Part shown: in pieces, positions 40,281 through 57,046 of the stretch
How positions within the stretch are numbered: position 1 is the first letter of the stretch
Layout: each line of letters opens with the position of its first letter
NCBI GenBank assembly: GCA_004366385.1
Contig: SIRU01000015.1
Location: forward strand, 45,516-109,515
Direction of reading: 5' to 3'
Length of the DNA stretch: 64,000 nucleotides
From: Actinomycetota bacterium
Lineage (GTDB): Bacteria; Actinomycetota; Thermoleophilia; Gaiellales; Gaiellaceae
Translations under genes and position numbers: made by a program
The notes under the pieces: generated by a model
What the model was told of the DNA's origin: nothing
The model's database searches: none
The model's input: only the letters and a program-made list of their open reading frames with translations

Positions 40281-41426
40281 ATGACCATTGCGATCTACGC
40301 CGCGTCCGTCGCCCTGGCACTCCTGTGCCTCGGCCTCTTCTTCGTCGCGATCCGCCGCCTGCTCGGGGAGCAGGAGCGGGTCGTCGCCACGATGCTGCGG
40401 CGCTACGACGACCGCCTGGCGCAGTTCGCGCAGGCGCTGAACGACGGCCTCGCGCGCTTCCAGGAGCACCAGCACGAGCAGGCGAGCCGGTCCGAGGCGA
40501 CGGTGTCCGCCATTCCGGAGCACGGCGTCATGCGGCTCCTCGAACTCGCGCGGCAGCGCATGGCCGTCGACGCCGCCGTGGCCGTCGTCGCAGACCCGAG
40601 GCGCGAGCCGATCCTCGCAACGGTCGGGCTCTCGCAGGCGGAGGTCGCGCAGGTCGGGCGGATGGGCATACCGGACTACCGCGGCGCCCGCGCGCTGCAG
40701 GTGGCGTTCAACGGCGAGGCGGAGACGCCGCCCGGCACGCAGCCGATCCGGTCAGGCCTCGCAGTCCCGCTCCTGCGCCAGGAGCAGAACCCGGGCATGC
40801 TCGCCGTGCTCACGCGCGCGGCCGACCGACGCTTCAGCGAGCAGGACATCACGACGCTCGAGGACGTCGTCAGCGGCACGCGTGCCGCGCTCGAGGCGGC
40901 GCTCGAGCTCCACGAGCCCGACCCGGTGCCGGAGCTCGACCCGTTGACCGAGCTCTACGACCGGCGCGCCTTCCACGCCCTCCTGGACCGCGAGATCGCG
41001 CGCGCACGGAGAGCGCGGAAGAGCTTCGCGCTGCTGATGCTCGACGTCGACCGGCTCACCACGATCAACGCGCACATCGGCCATCTGGGCGCCGACGAGG
41101 TCCTTGTGCGCATCGCCGCGCTCATCCGCGAGGTTGCGGGGCGCGACTGGCTCGCGTGCCGCATCGGGGGCGGCCGGTTCGGCGTGCTGCTCCCGCAGGG
41201 CGAGACGGACGACGCGGAGCGGGTGTTCGAGCGTCTCCGGGCCGCGCTGCACGAGCGCCCCTTCCCCGACATCGGCGTGGTGACGGTCTCGGGCGGGGTC
41301 GCGGGGCTGCTTCCGGAGGACGACGCGGCGGCGCTGCTCGGACGCGCGGACGCGGCGCTCGGCCTCGCCAAGGCCGCCGGGCGCGACACGGTCATCACGC
41401 CGGCCCAGCGCGAGCTCGGCCGCTGA
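40281..41426 (+). CDS. degenerate GGDEF protein with membrane helix and GAF-like domain
   Basis: 381 residues from the ATG at 40281; a TTG eight codons earlier is possible. Membrane helix (TIAIYAASVALALLCLGLFFVAI), coiled coil, GAF-like region (about 75-205) and a GGDEF-fold domain (DPLTELYDRRAFHALLDRE). The signature reads GGGRF in CRIGGGRFGVLLPQ, so the metal- and GTP-binding acidic residues are lost. No RxxD is found five residues upstream (GRDW occupies that place). Probably a non-enzymatic partner or a decayed paralogue of the protein at 38290. Confidence 0.8.
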   Translation: MTIAIYAASVALALLCLGLFFVAIRRLLGEQERVVATMLRRYDDRLAQFAQALNDGLARFQEHQHEQASRSEATVSAIPEHGVMRLLELARQRMAVDAAVAVVADPRREPILATVGLSQAEVAQVGRMGIPDYRGARALQVAFNGEAETPPGTQPIRSGLAVPLLRQEQNPGMLAVLTRAADRRFSEQDITTLEDVVSGTRAALEAALELHEPDPVPELDPLTELYDRRAFHALLDREIARARRARKSFALLMLDVDRLTTINAHIGHLGADEVLVRIAALIREVAGRDWLACRIGGGRFGVLLPQGETDDAERVFERLRAALHERPFPDIGVVTVSGGVAGLLPEDDAAALLGRADAALGLAKAAGRDTVITPAQRELGR

Positions 41427-41433
41427 GAGCCGC

Positions 41434-43218
41434 CTACCCGCGGACGCGTTCGACGGGAGCGGCCGAGGCCTCGTGCGCGGCGAGGAACGGCACGAAGCTC
41501 GAGAGCGACACGACACCGAGAGCCGGCATTCTGTCCCGCTCGCAGATCAGCCGGTGCTCCGCCTCGCGCTGCTTGCGGATCGTCCACGGCTCGTAGGCGA
41601 GCAGGCGCCGCTCGCGCCGCAGCTCGCGAACCGCGGCGGCCCGCGCCTCGGCAGTCGGAAGCGCGCCGAGTGGAGCGGCGTCGGCGAGGGCCTCGACCGT
41701 GAACACTCCCTCGAGCGTGCGGACCTTCAGGGTGCGCCCGGTCGCGATCCGGAAGACACTGCCCGGAGCGGAGACCTCGAGCGCGACCCCTTCACCCTCG
41801 GGCAGCCAGCTGGGAGCGGGCTCGACGCGGACCAGGCGGGCGAGGAAGCCGGCGTACGTCGCGCGGAAGCTCGCGACCTCCTCGCTCGTCGGCCGCCCCG
41901 GCTTCAGGGCAGCGAGGATCTCGAGGCGCGCAAGCTCGTCGCCGACGACGGCGCGGCCGACGGCGGGAGTAGCGCCCGCGGAGGCGAGCGCCCGCCGGTA
42001 CGCGCTCCAGCTCCCACCGAACCGCGAGCGGACGACCCGCTGCTCCGCCGCCTCGACGTCCTCCGCCGTCACGCTCGAACGCCCCCGCTCCACCGCGCGC
42101 ACGACGAGTGCCGTCAACGCCAGCTCGCGGTCGCCCGTCAGCCGCGCCACGGCCGCGACGGCGGACGCGGTCAACGGCCTGCCCTCGTAGGTGCAGCGCG
42201 CGTGGCCCGGAAGGATGATCTGCCCGGCGGTGCGGTCCACGTTCAGCTCCGCCCCGAGGATGCGAGGCGCGTCGCAGAGCGCGGGGCTCCGGGCCCACAG
42301 CCACACGCACGCGGCGTCGGTCTTGTCGGGATCGTTCGAGCGCGCATCACGCTGCGCCCAGCCCCAGGACCAGACGTGGGCAAGCTTCAGCTCGCGCGAG
42401 ACCTCCTGCGCCGCGAGCGCCTGCCACTTGACGACGTCGAACCACCGTGAGCGCGGCTTCAGCCCTTCGCGCCCACCGGCGCCGGGGCCGGTCTGGAACC
42501 CGATCATGATCCCGAGCCGCGACGGCGGGATCCCGATCGCGATCAGCCTCGTCGTCGCCCGGCGATAGCTCGCCCGGAGCCACCGAGAGCCGTCGATCGA
42601 CCCCCGCCGCCAGATCCGGTTGGCGTTCGGGTAGCGCTGGAGCACGAGGTCGGACACCTGCGCGACCGACCGCCACCACTCGTCCGCGCCCCCGCCGACG
42701 AACGGCGCCTTCGGGATGAGCAGCGCGGGCCGCGCCCCGCGCTGCGACAGCCGCGTGACGAAGCGCAGCACGTTGTCGCGGTAGAGCTCGACCGAAGCCG
42801 GCAGCGGCGCCGGGAGCGACGCGCCCGAGAGCTCGTTGAGCGCGATGAGCGGCCGCTGGCAGCCGGTGACCGACACCGCGTACTCGAAGAACGTGTCCGC
42901 GCGCTGCTCGATCGGCTCCGGGTCGGCTGGGACGTTCGGAGTCCCCACCCGCTTCCGCAGGTGCATGTCCCAGTGGACGGTGGCCGCGCCTGCGGAGCGC
43001 GCCGCCGCGGCGAGGATCGGGCCGCCCGTCGCGACCACGACGCCCGGCCGCGCGAAGCGCTCGCGCCAGAACGAGACCGAGCCGTCCGCGAAGTCGATCC
43101 ACACCGGCTGCCTGCCTCCGACGCCACACGAGATCGATCCCGAGCCCGAGCCCGTGGCCGGTACGGCGAGGAGGACGGCGGCGAGCAGGGCCGCGGCGAC
43201 GGTCAGGCGCGTCCGCAC
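41434..43218 (-). CDS. large secreted protein of unknown function
   Basis: 594 residues, GTG start, signal peptide LTVAAALLAAVLLAVPATG. The N-terminal half (about 40-330) alternates strands and helices around Trp/Asp/Glu-containing motifs (VWIDFADGSVSFWRERF, VHWDMHLRKRVG) that suggest a TIM-barrel or glycosidase-like fold, but no catalytic pair can be named. The C-terminal half has a helical part reminiscent of SurA/foldase N-domains (VVGDELARLEILAAL, VASFRATYAGFLARLV). It lies downstream of rpoC, separated from it by 95 bases and a strong hairpin. No function assigned. Confidence 0.7.
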   Translation of the reverse strand: MRTRLTVAAALLAAVLLAVPATGSGSGSISCGVGGRQPVWIDFADGSVSFWRERFARPGVVVATGGPILAAAARSAGAATVHWDMHLRKRVGTPNVPADPEPIEQRADTFFEYAVSVTGCQRPLIALNELSGASLPAPLPASVELYRDNVLRFVTRLSQRGARPALLIPKAPFVGGGADEWWRSVAQVSDLVLQRYPNANRIWRRGSIDGSRWLRASYRRATTRLIAIGIPPSRLGIMIGFQTGPGAGGREGLKPRSRWFDVVKWQALAAQEVSRELKLAHVWSWGWAQRDARSNDPDKTDAACVWLWARSPALCDAPRILGAELNVDRTAGQIILPGHARCTYEGRPLTASAVAAVARLTGDRELALTALVVRAVERGRSSVTAEDVEAAEQRVVRSRFGGSWSAYRRALASAGATPAVGRAVVGDELARLEILAALKPGRPTSEEVASFRATYAGFLARLVRVEPAPSWLPEGEGVALEVSAPGSVFRIATGRTLKVRTLEGVFTVEALADAAPLGALPTAEARAAAVRELRRERRLLAYEPWTIRKQREAEHRLICERDRMPALGVVSLSSFVPFLAAHEASAAPVERVRG

Positions 43219-43270
43219 GGGCTAGACAGGTAGCACACGCGCAGGCGGGAGTCCATGCTGCGAGCGGAGA

Positions 43271-43304
43271 GGGCGGCGGCCGGCCGGCCGGCGGGCCGCC
43301 GCCC
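43271..43304 (-). terminator. GC-rich hairpin after rpoC
   Basis: GGGCGGCGGCC and GGCCGCCGCCC form an 11-bp perfect stem, starting about 10 bases beyond the rpoC stop. No T-run follows on either strand. It likely marks the 3' end of the rplK-rpoC transcript. Confidence 0.6.
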
Positions 43305-43313
43305 CTGAGCTGA

Positions 43314-47861
<4,548 letters not shown>

Positions 47862-47890
47862 GTGTGTCTGCGCCTCATTTCTTCTCGTAG

Positions 47891-47910
47891 GGGCGAGGCG
47901 TGCCTCGCCC
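47891..47910. repeat. palindrome family C, copy between rpoB and rpoC
   Basis: GGGCGAGGC-GT-GCCTCGCCC, 9-bp perfect stem, preceded by GTAG and lying 14 bases beyond the rpoB stop. It differs from the rpsD and tuf copies only in the loop. Confidence 0.8.
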
Positions 47911-47923
47911 TCGATCGTCCGTC

Positions 47924-51526
<3,603 letters not shown>

Positions 51527-51617
51527 ATGTGACAGCCTCCCTTGACTGCGTTAAGGGTTATGCGTGCAGGGATAGAAGGACGAAGCCTCGGCGGAACCCG
51601 GAAGGTTAGCGCACGAA

Positions 51618-51653
51618 CACACCCCACCGCAACCGCAAGTGCGGCCGGGTGTG
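51618..51653 (-). promoter_or_regulatory. nested hairpin in the rplL-rpoB spacer
   Basis: CACACCC and GGGTGTG enclose an inner CCGC-AAGT-GCGG stem. The 277-base spacer holds no gene; it contains this structure, a family B hairpin (51682-51704) and the rpoB Shine-Dalgarno. The position matches the rplL-rpoB attenuator/processing region known in other bacteria, but function here is inferred. Confidence 0.45.
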
Positions 51654-51681
51654 GTGCCGCCTCAGTGTAGCAGGGTGGATC

Positions 51682-51735
51682 GCGGGGGAGACCGGCTCCC
51701 CCGCTGGGACACCTTCCTCGCCGCTGCGTCCGAAC
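51682..51735 (+). repeat. hairpin repeat family B, copy 3 (rplL-rpoB spacer)
   Basis: GCGGGGGAG and CTCCCCCGC form a perfect 9-bp stem around ACCGG, followed by TGGGACACCTTCCTCGCCGC, which aligns loosely with the tails of the copies at 2548 and 27825. Confidence 0.5.
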
Positions 51736-51803
51736 GACCGGGCCTGGCTGGCCTCCGGTCACGGACCCCAGCGACGCCCGAGCCGCGCGTGGACGCACTC
51801 GCG

Positions 51804-52190
51804 TTACTTCAGCTCGACCTCGGCGCCCGCCTCCTCGAGCTGAGCCTTGACCGACTCGGCCTCCTCCTTCGCAGCCCCTTCCTTCACGGGGTTCGGGGCG
51901 CCGTCCACGAGGTCCTTCGCCTCCTTGAGACCGAGGCCGGTCACCGCGCGCACGACCTTGATCACCTGGATCTTCTTGTCGCCCGCCGCCGTGAGGACGA
52001 CGTCGAAGGAGTCCTTCTCCTCCTCCGCCGCGCCGTCACCGGCGGCCACGGCGCCCGGCGCCGCGGCGACCGCGACGGGAGCGGCGGCCGTGACGCCCCA
52101 CTCCTCCTCGATCGCGTTCTTCAGCTCGACGAGCTCGAGCACGGTCATCTTGCCGAGCGTGTCGAGAACCTTCGCTACGTCAGTTGCCAT
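51804..52190 (-). CDS. rplL: 50S ribosomal protein L7/L12
   Basis: 128 residues. N-terminal dimer domain ([21 protein letters not shown]), an Ala/Gly-rich hinge, and the factor-binding C-terminal domain [20 protein letters not shown]. The stalk that recruits EF-Tu and EF-G. The ATG overlaps the rplJ stop (TAATG). Confidence 0.98.
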   Translation of the reverse strand: MATDVAKVLDTLGKMTVLELVELKNAIEEEWGVTAAAPVAVAAAPGAVAAGDGAAEEEKDSFDVVLTAAGDKKIQVIKVVRAVTGLGLKEAKDLVDGAPNPVKEGAAKEEAESVKAQLEEAGAEVELK

Positions 52191-52909
52191 TACTGCTCCT
52201 CCTCTTGCTCTTGGGTCCTTCCTTCCTCGGCGGGCTCCTCCGCGGGCGCTTCCGCCGACGCCTCCGGTGCCTCGGCCTCCGCACCGCTCTCCTCCTCGGC
52301 CGGCTCGGCCGTGGGTGCGTCCTCGGTCTGGACGGCTTCCTCCGCCACCGCGACGTCCGCCGCCGGCGGCTCGACGACCTCGCCCTGCTCCTCGAGCTGC
52401 CTGATGCGCGCGTCGACGAGCCCGTGCAGGTCGCGGAGCGGCGCGGACACGAGCCCGAGCAGCGCGTTCAGCGGCGCGACGATCGCGCCCACGAGCTGCC
52501 CACGCAGCACGTCGACGGACGGGAGCGTGGCGAGCCGGTCGACGTCCGCCGCCGAGAGCGTCTTGCCCTCGAGGACGCCGCCGCGCAGCTCGAGCACGTT
52601 CGTCTGCTTCGCCGTCGCGGCGAGCGCCTTCGCGACCGCGGCCGGGTCGCCGCCCGACTCGATGAAAGCGATCGCGGTCGGGCCCTCGAGCATGACGAGC
52701 AGCGACTCCGCGCCCGCCTGCTCGGCCGCGCGCCGCGTGAGCGTGTTCTTGACGATGCGGAAGCGCGCGCCGTGGGGGATCAGCTCGTCACGCAGCGCCT
52801 CGAGCTGCTTGTTCGTCAGGCCGCGGTAGTCCGCGACGATCAGCGTCTCCGCCGCGCCGAGCTCCTCCGCGAGCTCCGCGACGATCCTCTCCTTGTCGGT
52901 TCTGAGCAT
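52190..52909 (-). CDS. rplJ: 50S ribosomal protein L10 with acidic C-terminal tail
   Basis: 239 residues versus about 165-180. Normal L10 body ([37 protein letters not shown]) with the C-terminal helix for L12 dimers, then about 65 acidic residues ([20 protein letters not shown] and similar). GGAGGAGACGAC precedes the ATG. In other bacteria the L10-L12 complex represses its own leader; a leader-like structure lies just upstream. Confidence 0.96.
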   Translation of the reverse strand: MLRTDKERIVAELAEELGAAETLIVADYRGLTNKQLEALRDELIPHGARFRIVKNTLTRRAAEQAGAESLLVMLEGPTAIAFIESGGDPAAVAKALAATAKQTNVLELRGGVLEGKTLSAADVDRLATLPSVDVLRGQLVGAIVAPLNALLGLVSAPLRDLHGLVDARIRQLEEQGEVVEPPAADVAVAEEAVQTEDAPTAEPAEEESGAEAEAPEASAEAPAEEPAEEGRTQEQEEEQ

Positions 52910-52924
52910 GTCGTCTCCTCCGAA

Positions 52925-52995
52925 ACGACTAGGACCCGCACATGAGGCGGGTCCTGAGACAGGCGAATGCCTGACGGAGACCTGCCTCGGCCGGG
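52925..52995 (-). promoter_or_regulatory. candidate L10 leader upstream of rplJ
   Basis: On the minus-strand RNA two hairpins precede the rplJ Shine-Dalgarno: CAGGC-ATTC-GCCTG (52960-52973) and AGGACCCGC with GCGGGTCCT (52931-52955), a 9-bp stem. The location between rplA and rplJ is where the autoregulatory L10 leader occurs. I cannot confirm the kink-turn consensus by eye. Confidence 0.5.
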
Positions 52996-53009
52996 CCTCT
53001 AGCACGTTT

Positions 53010-53024
53010 GTGGCTCAGAGCCAC
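53010..53024. repeat. palindrome family A, copy 2 (rplA-rplJ spacer)
   Basis: GTGGCTCAGAGCCAC, identical to the core at 1709-1723, lying 42 bases beyond the rplA stop. CACTTC and an AAACGTG flank partly extend the stem. Confidence 0.7.
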
Positions 53025-53065
53025 GAAGTGCTCGCCGGCTGTCTCTGGCGGGAGCTAGTCGATGG

Positions 53066-53818
53066 TCAGGCCGGGACTGTAGCGTCCTCCGTCTGCGCGG
53101 GGGCGGCGTCGAGCTCGTCCGTGATGTCACGGGTCTTCGTCGAGTCGACGTGGATGCCCGGGCCCATCGTCGTGGTCAGCGTGATCTGGCGGATGTAGCG
53201 GCCCTTCGCGGCGGACGGCTTCGCCCGCACGATCTCCTCCACCAGCACCGCGTAGTTCTCGAGCAGCGCGCGCTCGTCGAAGCTCTTCTTGCCGATCGGC
53301 AGGTGGACGTTGCCTCCGCGGTCGGTGCGGTACTCGAGCTTCCCCGCCTTCGCGTCCGAGACGGCCTTGCCGATGTCGAAGGTCACGGTTCCCGTCTTCG
53401 GGTTGGGCATGAGCCCGCGCGGCCCGAGCACCCGCCCGAGCCGGCCGACGACGCCCATCTGGTCGGGCGTCGCGATGGCCACGTCGAAGTCGAGGAAACC
53501 CTCGTCGATCTTCGCCGCGAGGTCGGCCGTGCCGACGACGTCCGCGCCGGCCTCCTCCGCCTCGCGGGCCTTCTCGCCTTCGGCGAACACGGCGACGCGA
53601 ACGTCCTTCCCGATCCCGTGCGGGAGCATGATCGTGCCGCGGAGCTGCTGGTCTGCATGCCTGACGTTCAGCCCGAGCCGGAAGTGCGCCTCGACCGTCT
53701 CGTCGAACTTCGCGCCCTCGGCGCCTTTGAGCAGCCTGACCGCCTGGAGCGGCGAGTACGCCTGCTCGCGGTCGATCGCCTCGCGCGCGGCGCGGTAGCG
53801 CTTCCCGTGGACGCTCAC
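53066..53818 (-). CDS. rplA: 50S ribosomal protein L1
   Basis: 250 residues. [20 protein letters not shown] start, [20 protein letters not shown], and [14 protein letters not shown] in domain II are diagnostic. Forms the mobile stalk that moves deacylated tRNA. GTG start overlapping the rplK stop (GTGA). The C-terminus is extended by a few acidic/Ala residues. Confidence 0.98.
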   Translation of the reverse strand: MSVHGKRYRAAREAIDREQAYSPLQAVRLLKGAEGAKFDETVEAHFRLGLNVRHADQQLRGTIMLPHGIGKDVRVAVFAEGEKAREAEEAGADVVGTADLAAKIDEGFLDFDVAIATPDQMGVVGRLGRVLGPRGLMPNPKTGTVTFDIGKAVSDAKAGKLEYRTDRGGNVHLPIGKKSFDERALLENYAVLVEEIVRAKPSAAKGRYIRQITLTTTMGPGIHVDSTKTRDITDELDAAPAQTEDATVPA

Positions 53819-54237
53819 TCGACCTCCACCCCCATCGATCTCGCAGTGCCCTCGATGACCTTCATCGCCTGCTCGATGTCACGCGCGTTCAGGTCGGGCA
53901 TCTTGGTCTCGGCGATCGAGCGCACCTGCGCCTGGGTGAGGCGGCCCACCTTCGTGCGGTTCGGCTCCCCCGAGCCGGACTCGAGGCCGAGCACCTCCTT
54001 GATCAGGACCGCCGCCGGCGGCGTCTTCGTGATGAACGTGAACGAGCGGTCCTCGAAGACGGTGATCTCGACCGGGGTGATGCGGCCGTTCTCCTGCGCG
54101 GTCTGCGCGTTGAACGCCTTGCAGAACTCCATGATGTTGACCCCGTGCTGGCCGAGCGCAGGCCCGACCGGGGGCGCAGGGTTCGCCTGCCCGCCGGGGA
54201 TCTGGAGCTTGATGAGTGTCAGGACCTTCTTGGCCAT
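53815..54237 (-). CDS. rplK: 50S ribosomal protein L11
   Basis: 140 residues. [20 protein letters not shown] with the Pro-rich N-domain bound by thiostrepton, and the C-domain [20 protein letters not shown]. GTPase-centre protein and RelA sensor partner. 28 bases after nusG. Confidence 0.98.
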   Translation of the reverse strand: MAKKVLTLIKLQIPGGQANPAPPVGPALGQHGVNIMEFCKAFNAQTAQENGRITPVEITVFEDRSFTFITKTPPAAVLIKEVLGLESGSGEPNRTKVGRLTQAQVRSIAETKMPDLNARDIEQAMKVIEGTARSMGVEVE

Positions 54238-54265
54238 TGTTTCCCGGTGACTGAGGCCTCGGCCG

Positions 54266-54799
54266 TCAGTCGATCTTCTTCACCTGGTCGAACGACAGCT
54301 CGACGGGGACCTGGCGCTCGAAGATATCGACGAGCACCTTGAGCTTCTGCTGGTCCGCGTTGACGTCGACGATCTCGCCGTCGAAGTCGGAGAGCGGCCC
54401 GGAGGTTACCTTCACGGACTCGCCGAGCGAGAACTCGACGACGGCCTTCTGGCCGTGCGGGCCGACCGGCGCCCCGTGGTGGAGGATGCGGTCGACCTCA
54501 GGCTGCGACAGCGGGACGGGCTTCGTCCCGGCGCCCACGAAGCCGGTCACGCCCGGCGTGCCCTTGACCACGGTCCACGCCTCGTCGGACATGTTCATGT
54601 TGACGAGCACGTAGCCCGGCAGGACGCGCTTCTCGGTCTGCACCTTCTGCCCGTCCTTCGTCTCGATCACCTGCTCGGTCGGGACGACCACGCGCCGGAA
54701 GGCCGGCTGCTGGTTCATCGACACGATCCGGTGCTCGAGGTTGGTCTTCACCTTGTTCTCGTGCCCGGAGTAGGTGTTGATGACGTACCACTGGAACAT
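54266..54799 (-). CDS. nusG: transcription termination/antitermination factor NusG
   Basis: 177 residues. NGN domain starts [20 protein letters not shown] and includes [13 protein letters not shown]; the KOW domain has [17 protein letters not shown]. Binds RNAP through the clamp and links to Rho or S10. It lacks the long N-terminal extension seen in Streptomyces NusG. 12 bases after secE. Confidence 0.98.
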   Translation of the reverse strand: MFQWYVINTYSGHENKVKTNLEHRIVSMNQQPAFRRVVVPTEQVIETKDGQKVQTEKRVLPGYVLVNMNMSDEAWTVVKGTPGVTGFVGAGTKPVPLSQPEVDRILHHGAPVGPHGQKAVVEFSLGESVKVTSGPLSDFDGEIVDVNADQQKLKVLVDIFERQVPVELSFDQVKKID

Positions 54800-54811
54800 C
54801 GCTACGGCTCC

Positions 54812-55132
54812 CTAGAGCAGGACGCGTTCGACGAGGGGGCGGAAGATCTGGTCGAGGCCCCAGAGGTACGCGCCGACGATGGCGCACGCGATGATGACGA
54901 CGACGACGCCCTGGAACGTCTGCCGGCGGTTCGGCCAGTCGACCTTCTTGAGCTCGCCGACGGACTCGCGGACGAACTGCCCGCGCTGCTGCCCTGCTTT
55001 CCGGCCGGTCTGCTGCTTGACGGGCTGCTGCGCCGGACGCACCTGCTGCGCGCGACCACGGCGGCCGCTCGCCGCGCCGTCACCGGCGGCGGCACGGGCC
55101 GCGCGCCGCTGCCTGCGAGTCTCGCGCGCCAA
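54812..55132 (-). CDS. secE: preprotein translocase subunit SecE
   Basis: 106 residues, TTG start. A basic, Gln/Arg-rich N-terminal region is followed by FVRESVGELKKVDWPNRRQT, the amphipathic SecE signature, and one membrane helix VVVVIIACAIVGAYLWGL. Clamps SecY. Three bases after rpmG. Confidence 0.95.
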   Translation of the reverse strand: MARETRRQRRAARAAAGDGAASGRRGRAQQVRPAQQPVKQQTGRKAGQQRGQFVRESVGELKKVDWPNRRQTFQGVVVVIIACAIVGAYLWGLDQIFRPLVERVLL

Positions 55133-55135
55133 GGC

Positions 55136-55297
55136 CTACCTCGTCTCCCGGTGCGGCGTGTGCTTGCCGCACCAGCGGCAGTACTTGCTGAACTCGACCC
55201 GATCGGGTGAGTTCCGCTTCGACTTCTGGGTCTGGTAGTTGCGCCGCTTGCACTCAGTGCAGGCGAGCGTGATCGCGACTCGGACTCCGGTTGCCAT
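55136..55297 (-). CDS. rpmG: 50S ribosomal protein L33, zinc form
   Basis: 53 residues. Reading the minus strand gives [30 protein letters not shown] and [18 protein letters not shown]. Both Cys-x2-Cys zinc pairs are present (C+ form). Just downstream of tRNA-Met and upstream of secE, the usual order. Confidence 0.96.
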   Translation of the reverse strand: MATGVRVAITLACTECKRRNYQTQKSKRNSPDRVEFSKYCRWCGKHTPHRETR

Positions 55298-55342
55298 TCT
55301 TCTGCCTGGGTCAGTAGGACGTTACTCGAGGATACGCGCCAA

Positions 55343-55416
55343 TAGCGGCGGGTGGACTTGAACCACCGACCTCCGGGTTATGAGTCCGGCGCTCTAACCA
55401 GCTGAGCTACGCCGCC
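55343..55416 (-). tRNA. tRNA-Met (anticodon CAT)
   Basis: Acceptor GGCGGCG pairs with CGCCGCT (one G-U), D-arm GCTCAGCTGGTTAGAGC, anticodon loop CTCATAA giving CAT, T-arm GGTGGTTCAAGTCCACC. The layout GGACTCATAA resembles elongator tRNA-Met; a lysidine-modified tRNA-Ile2 cannot be excluded. A-C at the bottom of the anticodon stem is unusual. 74 nt, no encoded CCA. The upstream ATP-grasp gene overlaps its 5' end by 23 bases. Confidence 0.9.
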
Positions 55417-56335
55417 GCGCGGGCAAGAGTGTAGCAGCGTGGCGCGGGGCGGTCTCGGGCTCGGACGACGGCTCGGAAGAGGCCGCGCGCTCGAGCCGCT
55501 CGCGGGCGGACCAGGCGAGGATCGCCGCCGTCTCGGCGAAGATGTCGCCCCAGGCGGCGTACTCCTGCGTGAACTCCACAGCGCCGTTCAGCTCGGCGAC
55601 GACCCAGCCCCCCTCGCCGTCCGGGAGCAGGTCGACGCCCGCGAGGTCGGTGCCGACGGCGCGCGCAGCCTCGAGCGCCAGCGCAGCGGCTGCACGAGGC
55701 GGATCGGCGACGGGCCGGCGCACGCCCCCGAGGGCGACGTTGGTACGCCACTCCCCCGGAGCGGCGACCCTGTACGCGGCGCCGACGACGCGGCCCGCCG
55801 CGACGACGATGCGCAGGTCGTAGCCCTGCGGCGGGACGAGCTCCTGCACGAGCGCCCCGTGGCGCGCGTACCAGTGCGTCGCCCGCACGGCGTCGAGCGC
55901 CCGCTCGAGCGCGGCGGCGTCGTCGCACTTGTGCACCTCCTTCCCCCAGCTGCCGAAGCGCGGCTTGAGGACGAGCGGCCGGTCGGAGCGCGGAGCCGGC
56001 CGGCGCCCGCAGACGTGGGTCGTCCACGGGTGGGGGACGTCGTGACGCCGGAGGGCGCGGGCGGTGAGGAGCTTGTCGTGCGCGGCCAGGAGAGCCGGCG
56101 GCTCGTTCAGCACCACCACGCCGCGCGCGACGAGCGCGCCGAGGGCGAGCAGGCCGTCGTCCATCCCGTCGAGCGTCGGGAGGACGTCGAGCCGCCCGAG
56201 CGCGGCGTCCCCGGGCTCGAGCACCTCGAGCGCACGAGCCGGCGTCATGGGCTCCCAGGCGATCCCGAGCGCGGACCGCTGCGCGAGGGCGTCATTCGTC
56301 GGGGTGCCACGGCAGGTGACGAGAGCGAGGCGCAT
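55394..56335 (-). CDS. ATP-grasp domain protein (RimK/LysX-like ligase)
   Basis: 313 residues. ATP-grasp features: LNEPPALLAAHDKLLTARAL before the B-domain, the nucleotide Lys in PLVLKPRFGSWGKEV, LVQELVPPQGYDLRIVVAAG, and the Mg/catalytic end VVAELNGAVEFTQEYA. This resembles RimK-type carboxylate-amine ligases that add an amino acid to a peptide or small acid; substrates unknown. The last eight codons lie inside the tRNA-Met gene, so the transcript must be processed or the true end differs. Confidence 0.82.
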   Translation of the reverse strand: MRLALVTCRGTPTNDALAQRSALGIAWEPMTPARALEVLEPGDAALGRLDVLPTLDGMDDGLLALGALVARGVVVLNEPPALLAAHDKLLTARALRRHDVPHPWTTHVCGRRPAPRSDRPLVLKPRFGSWGKEVHKCDDAAALERALDAVRATHWYARHGALVQELVPPQGYDLRIVVAAGRVVGAAYRVAAPGEWRTNVALGGVRRPVADPPRAAAALALEAARAVGTDLAGVDLLPDGEGGWVVAELNGAVEFTQEYAAWGDIFAETAAILAWSARERLERAASSEPSSEPETAPRHAATLLPARRRSSAG

Positions 56336-56432
56336 GGTGGAGACGTGCCTGCTGAGCGACCCGGCCGCAAGGGCGGTTCACCAGGTCGACACACGGTACA
56401 CCCCCACTGGTCGCTCCGACCGGCTCCCCTCG

Positions 56433-56438
56433 TAGGAT
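56433..56438 (+). promoter_or_regulatory. -10 hexamer TAGGAT of tdk
   Basis: TAGGAT ends seven bases before the GTG start at 56446, consistent with a leaderless mRNA. No convincing -35 was seen. Confidence 0.4.
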
Positions 56439-56445
56439 CGCGGCC

Positions 56446-57045
56446 GTGATCCGGATCCCACCGCAGCGGGGAGGCTGGCTCGAGGTCATCTGCGGGCCGA
56501 TGTTCAGCGGCAAGAGCGAGGAGATGATCCGGAGGCTCCGCCGCGCCGAGATCGCCGGCCAGCGGGTCGCGATCTTCAAGCCGCGGATCGACGACCGCTT
56601 CGACGCCACCGACGTCGTCAGCCACGCCGGAGCGCGGATGCGCGCGATCGCGGTGTCCTCGGTCGCGGAGCTGCAGGCCCGCGTGCGCGACGCGGAGGTC
56701 GTGGGGATCGACGAGGTGCAGTTCTTCGAGCCGGCGGTCGTGCCGGCCGCGCTCGAGCTGGCGGACCGCGGCCTGCGAGTCGTCGCGGCGGGTCTCGACC
56801 AGGACTTCCGACGCCTCCCCTTCGGTCCCATCCCGGAGCTCCTCTCCCATGCCGAGTTCGTGGACAAGCTCCAGGCCGTCTGCCACCGCTGCGGCGGGCC
56901 TGCGACGACGACGCAGCGGCTCGTCGACGGGGCCCCCGCGCCCTACTCGGGCGAGACGGTCGTCGTCGGCGCGGCGGAGCAGTACGAGGCCCGGTGCCGC
57001 GGCTGCCACGAGCCGGGCGCGGACGCGGCCCGCGCGGCGGCGTAG
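56446..57045 (+). CDS. tdk: thymidine kinase, type II
   Basis: 199 residues. P-loop ICGPMFSGKSEEMIRRL, DEVQFFEP (Walker-B-like), VVAAGLDQDFRRLPFGP lasso-side loop and the zinc site with CHRC and CRGC. Salvages thymidine to dTMP. Convergent with znuB, one base apart. Confidence 0.96.
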   Translation: MIRIPPQRGGWLEVICGPMFSGKSEEMIRRLRRAEIAGQRVAIFKPRIDDRFDATDVVSHAGARMRAIAVSSVAELQARVRDAEVVGIDEVQFFEPAVVPAALELADRGLRVVAAGLDQDFRRLPFGPIPELLSHAEFVDKLQAVCHRCGGPATTTQRLVDGAPAPYSGETVVVGAAEQYEARCRGCHEPGADAARAAA

Positions 57046-57046
57046 G

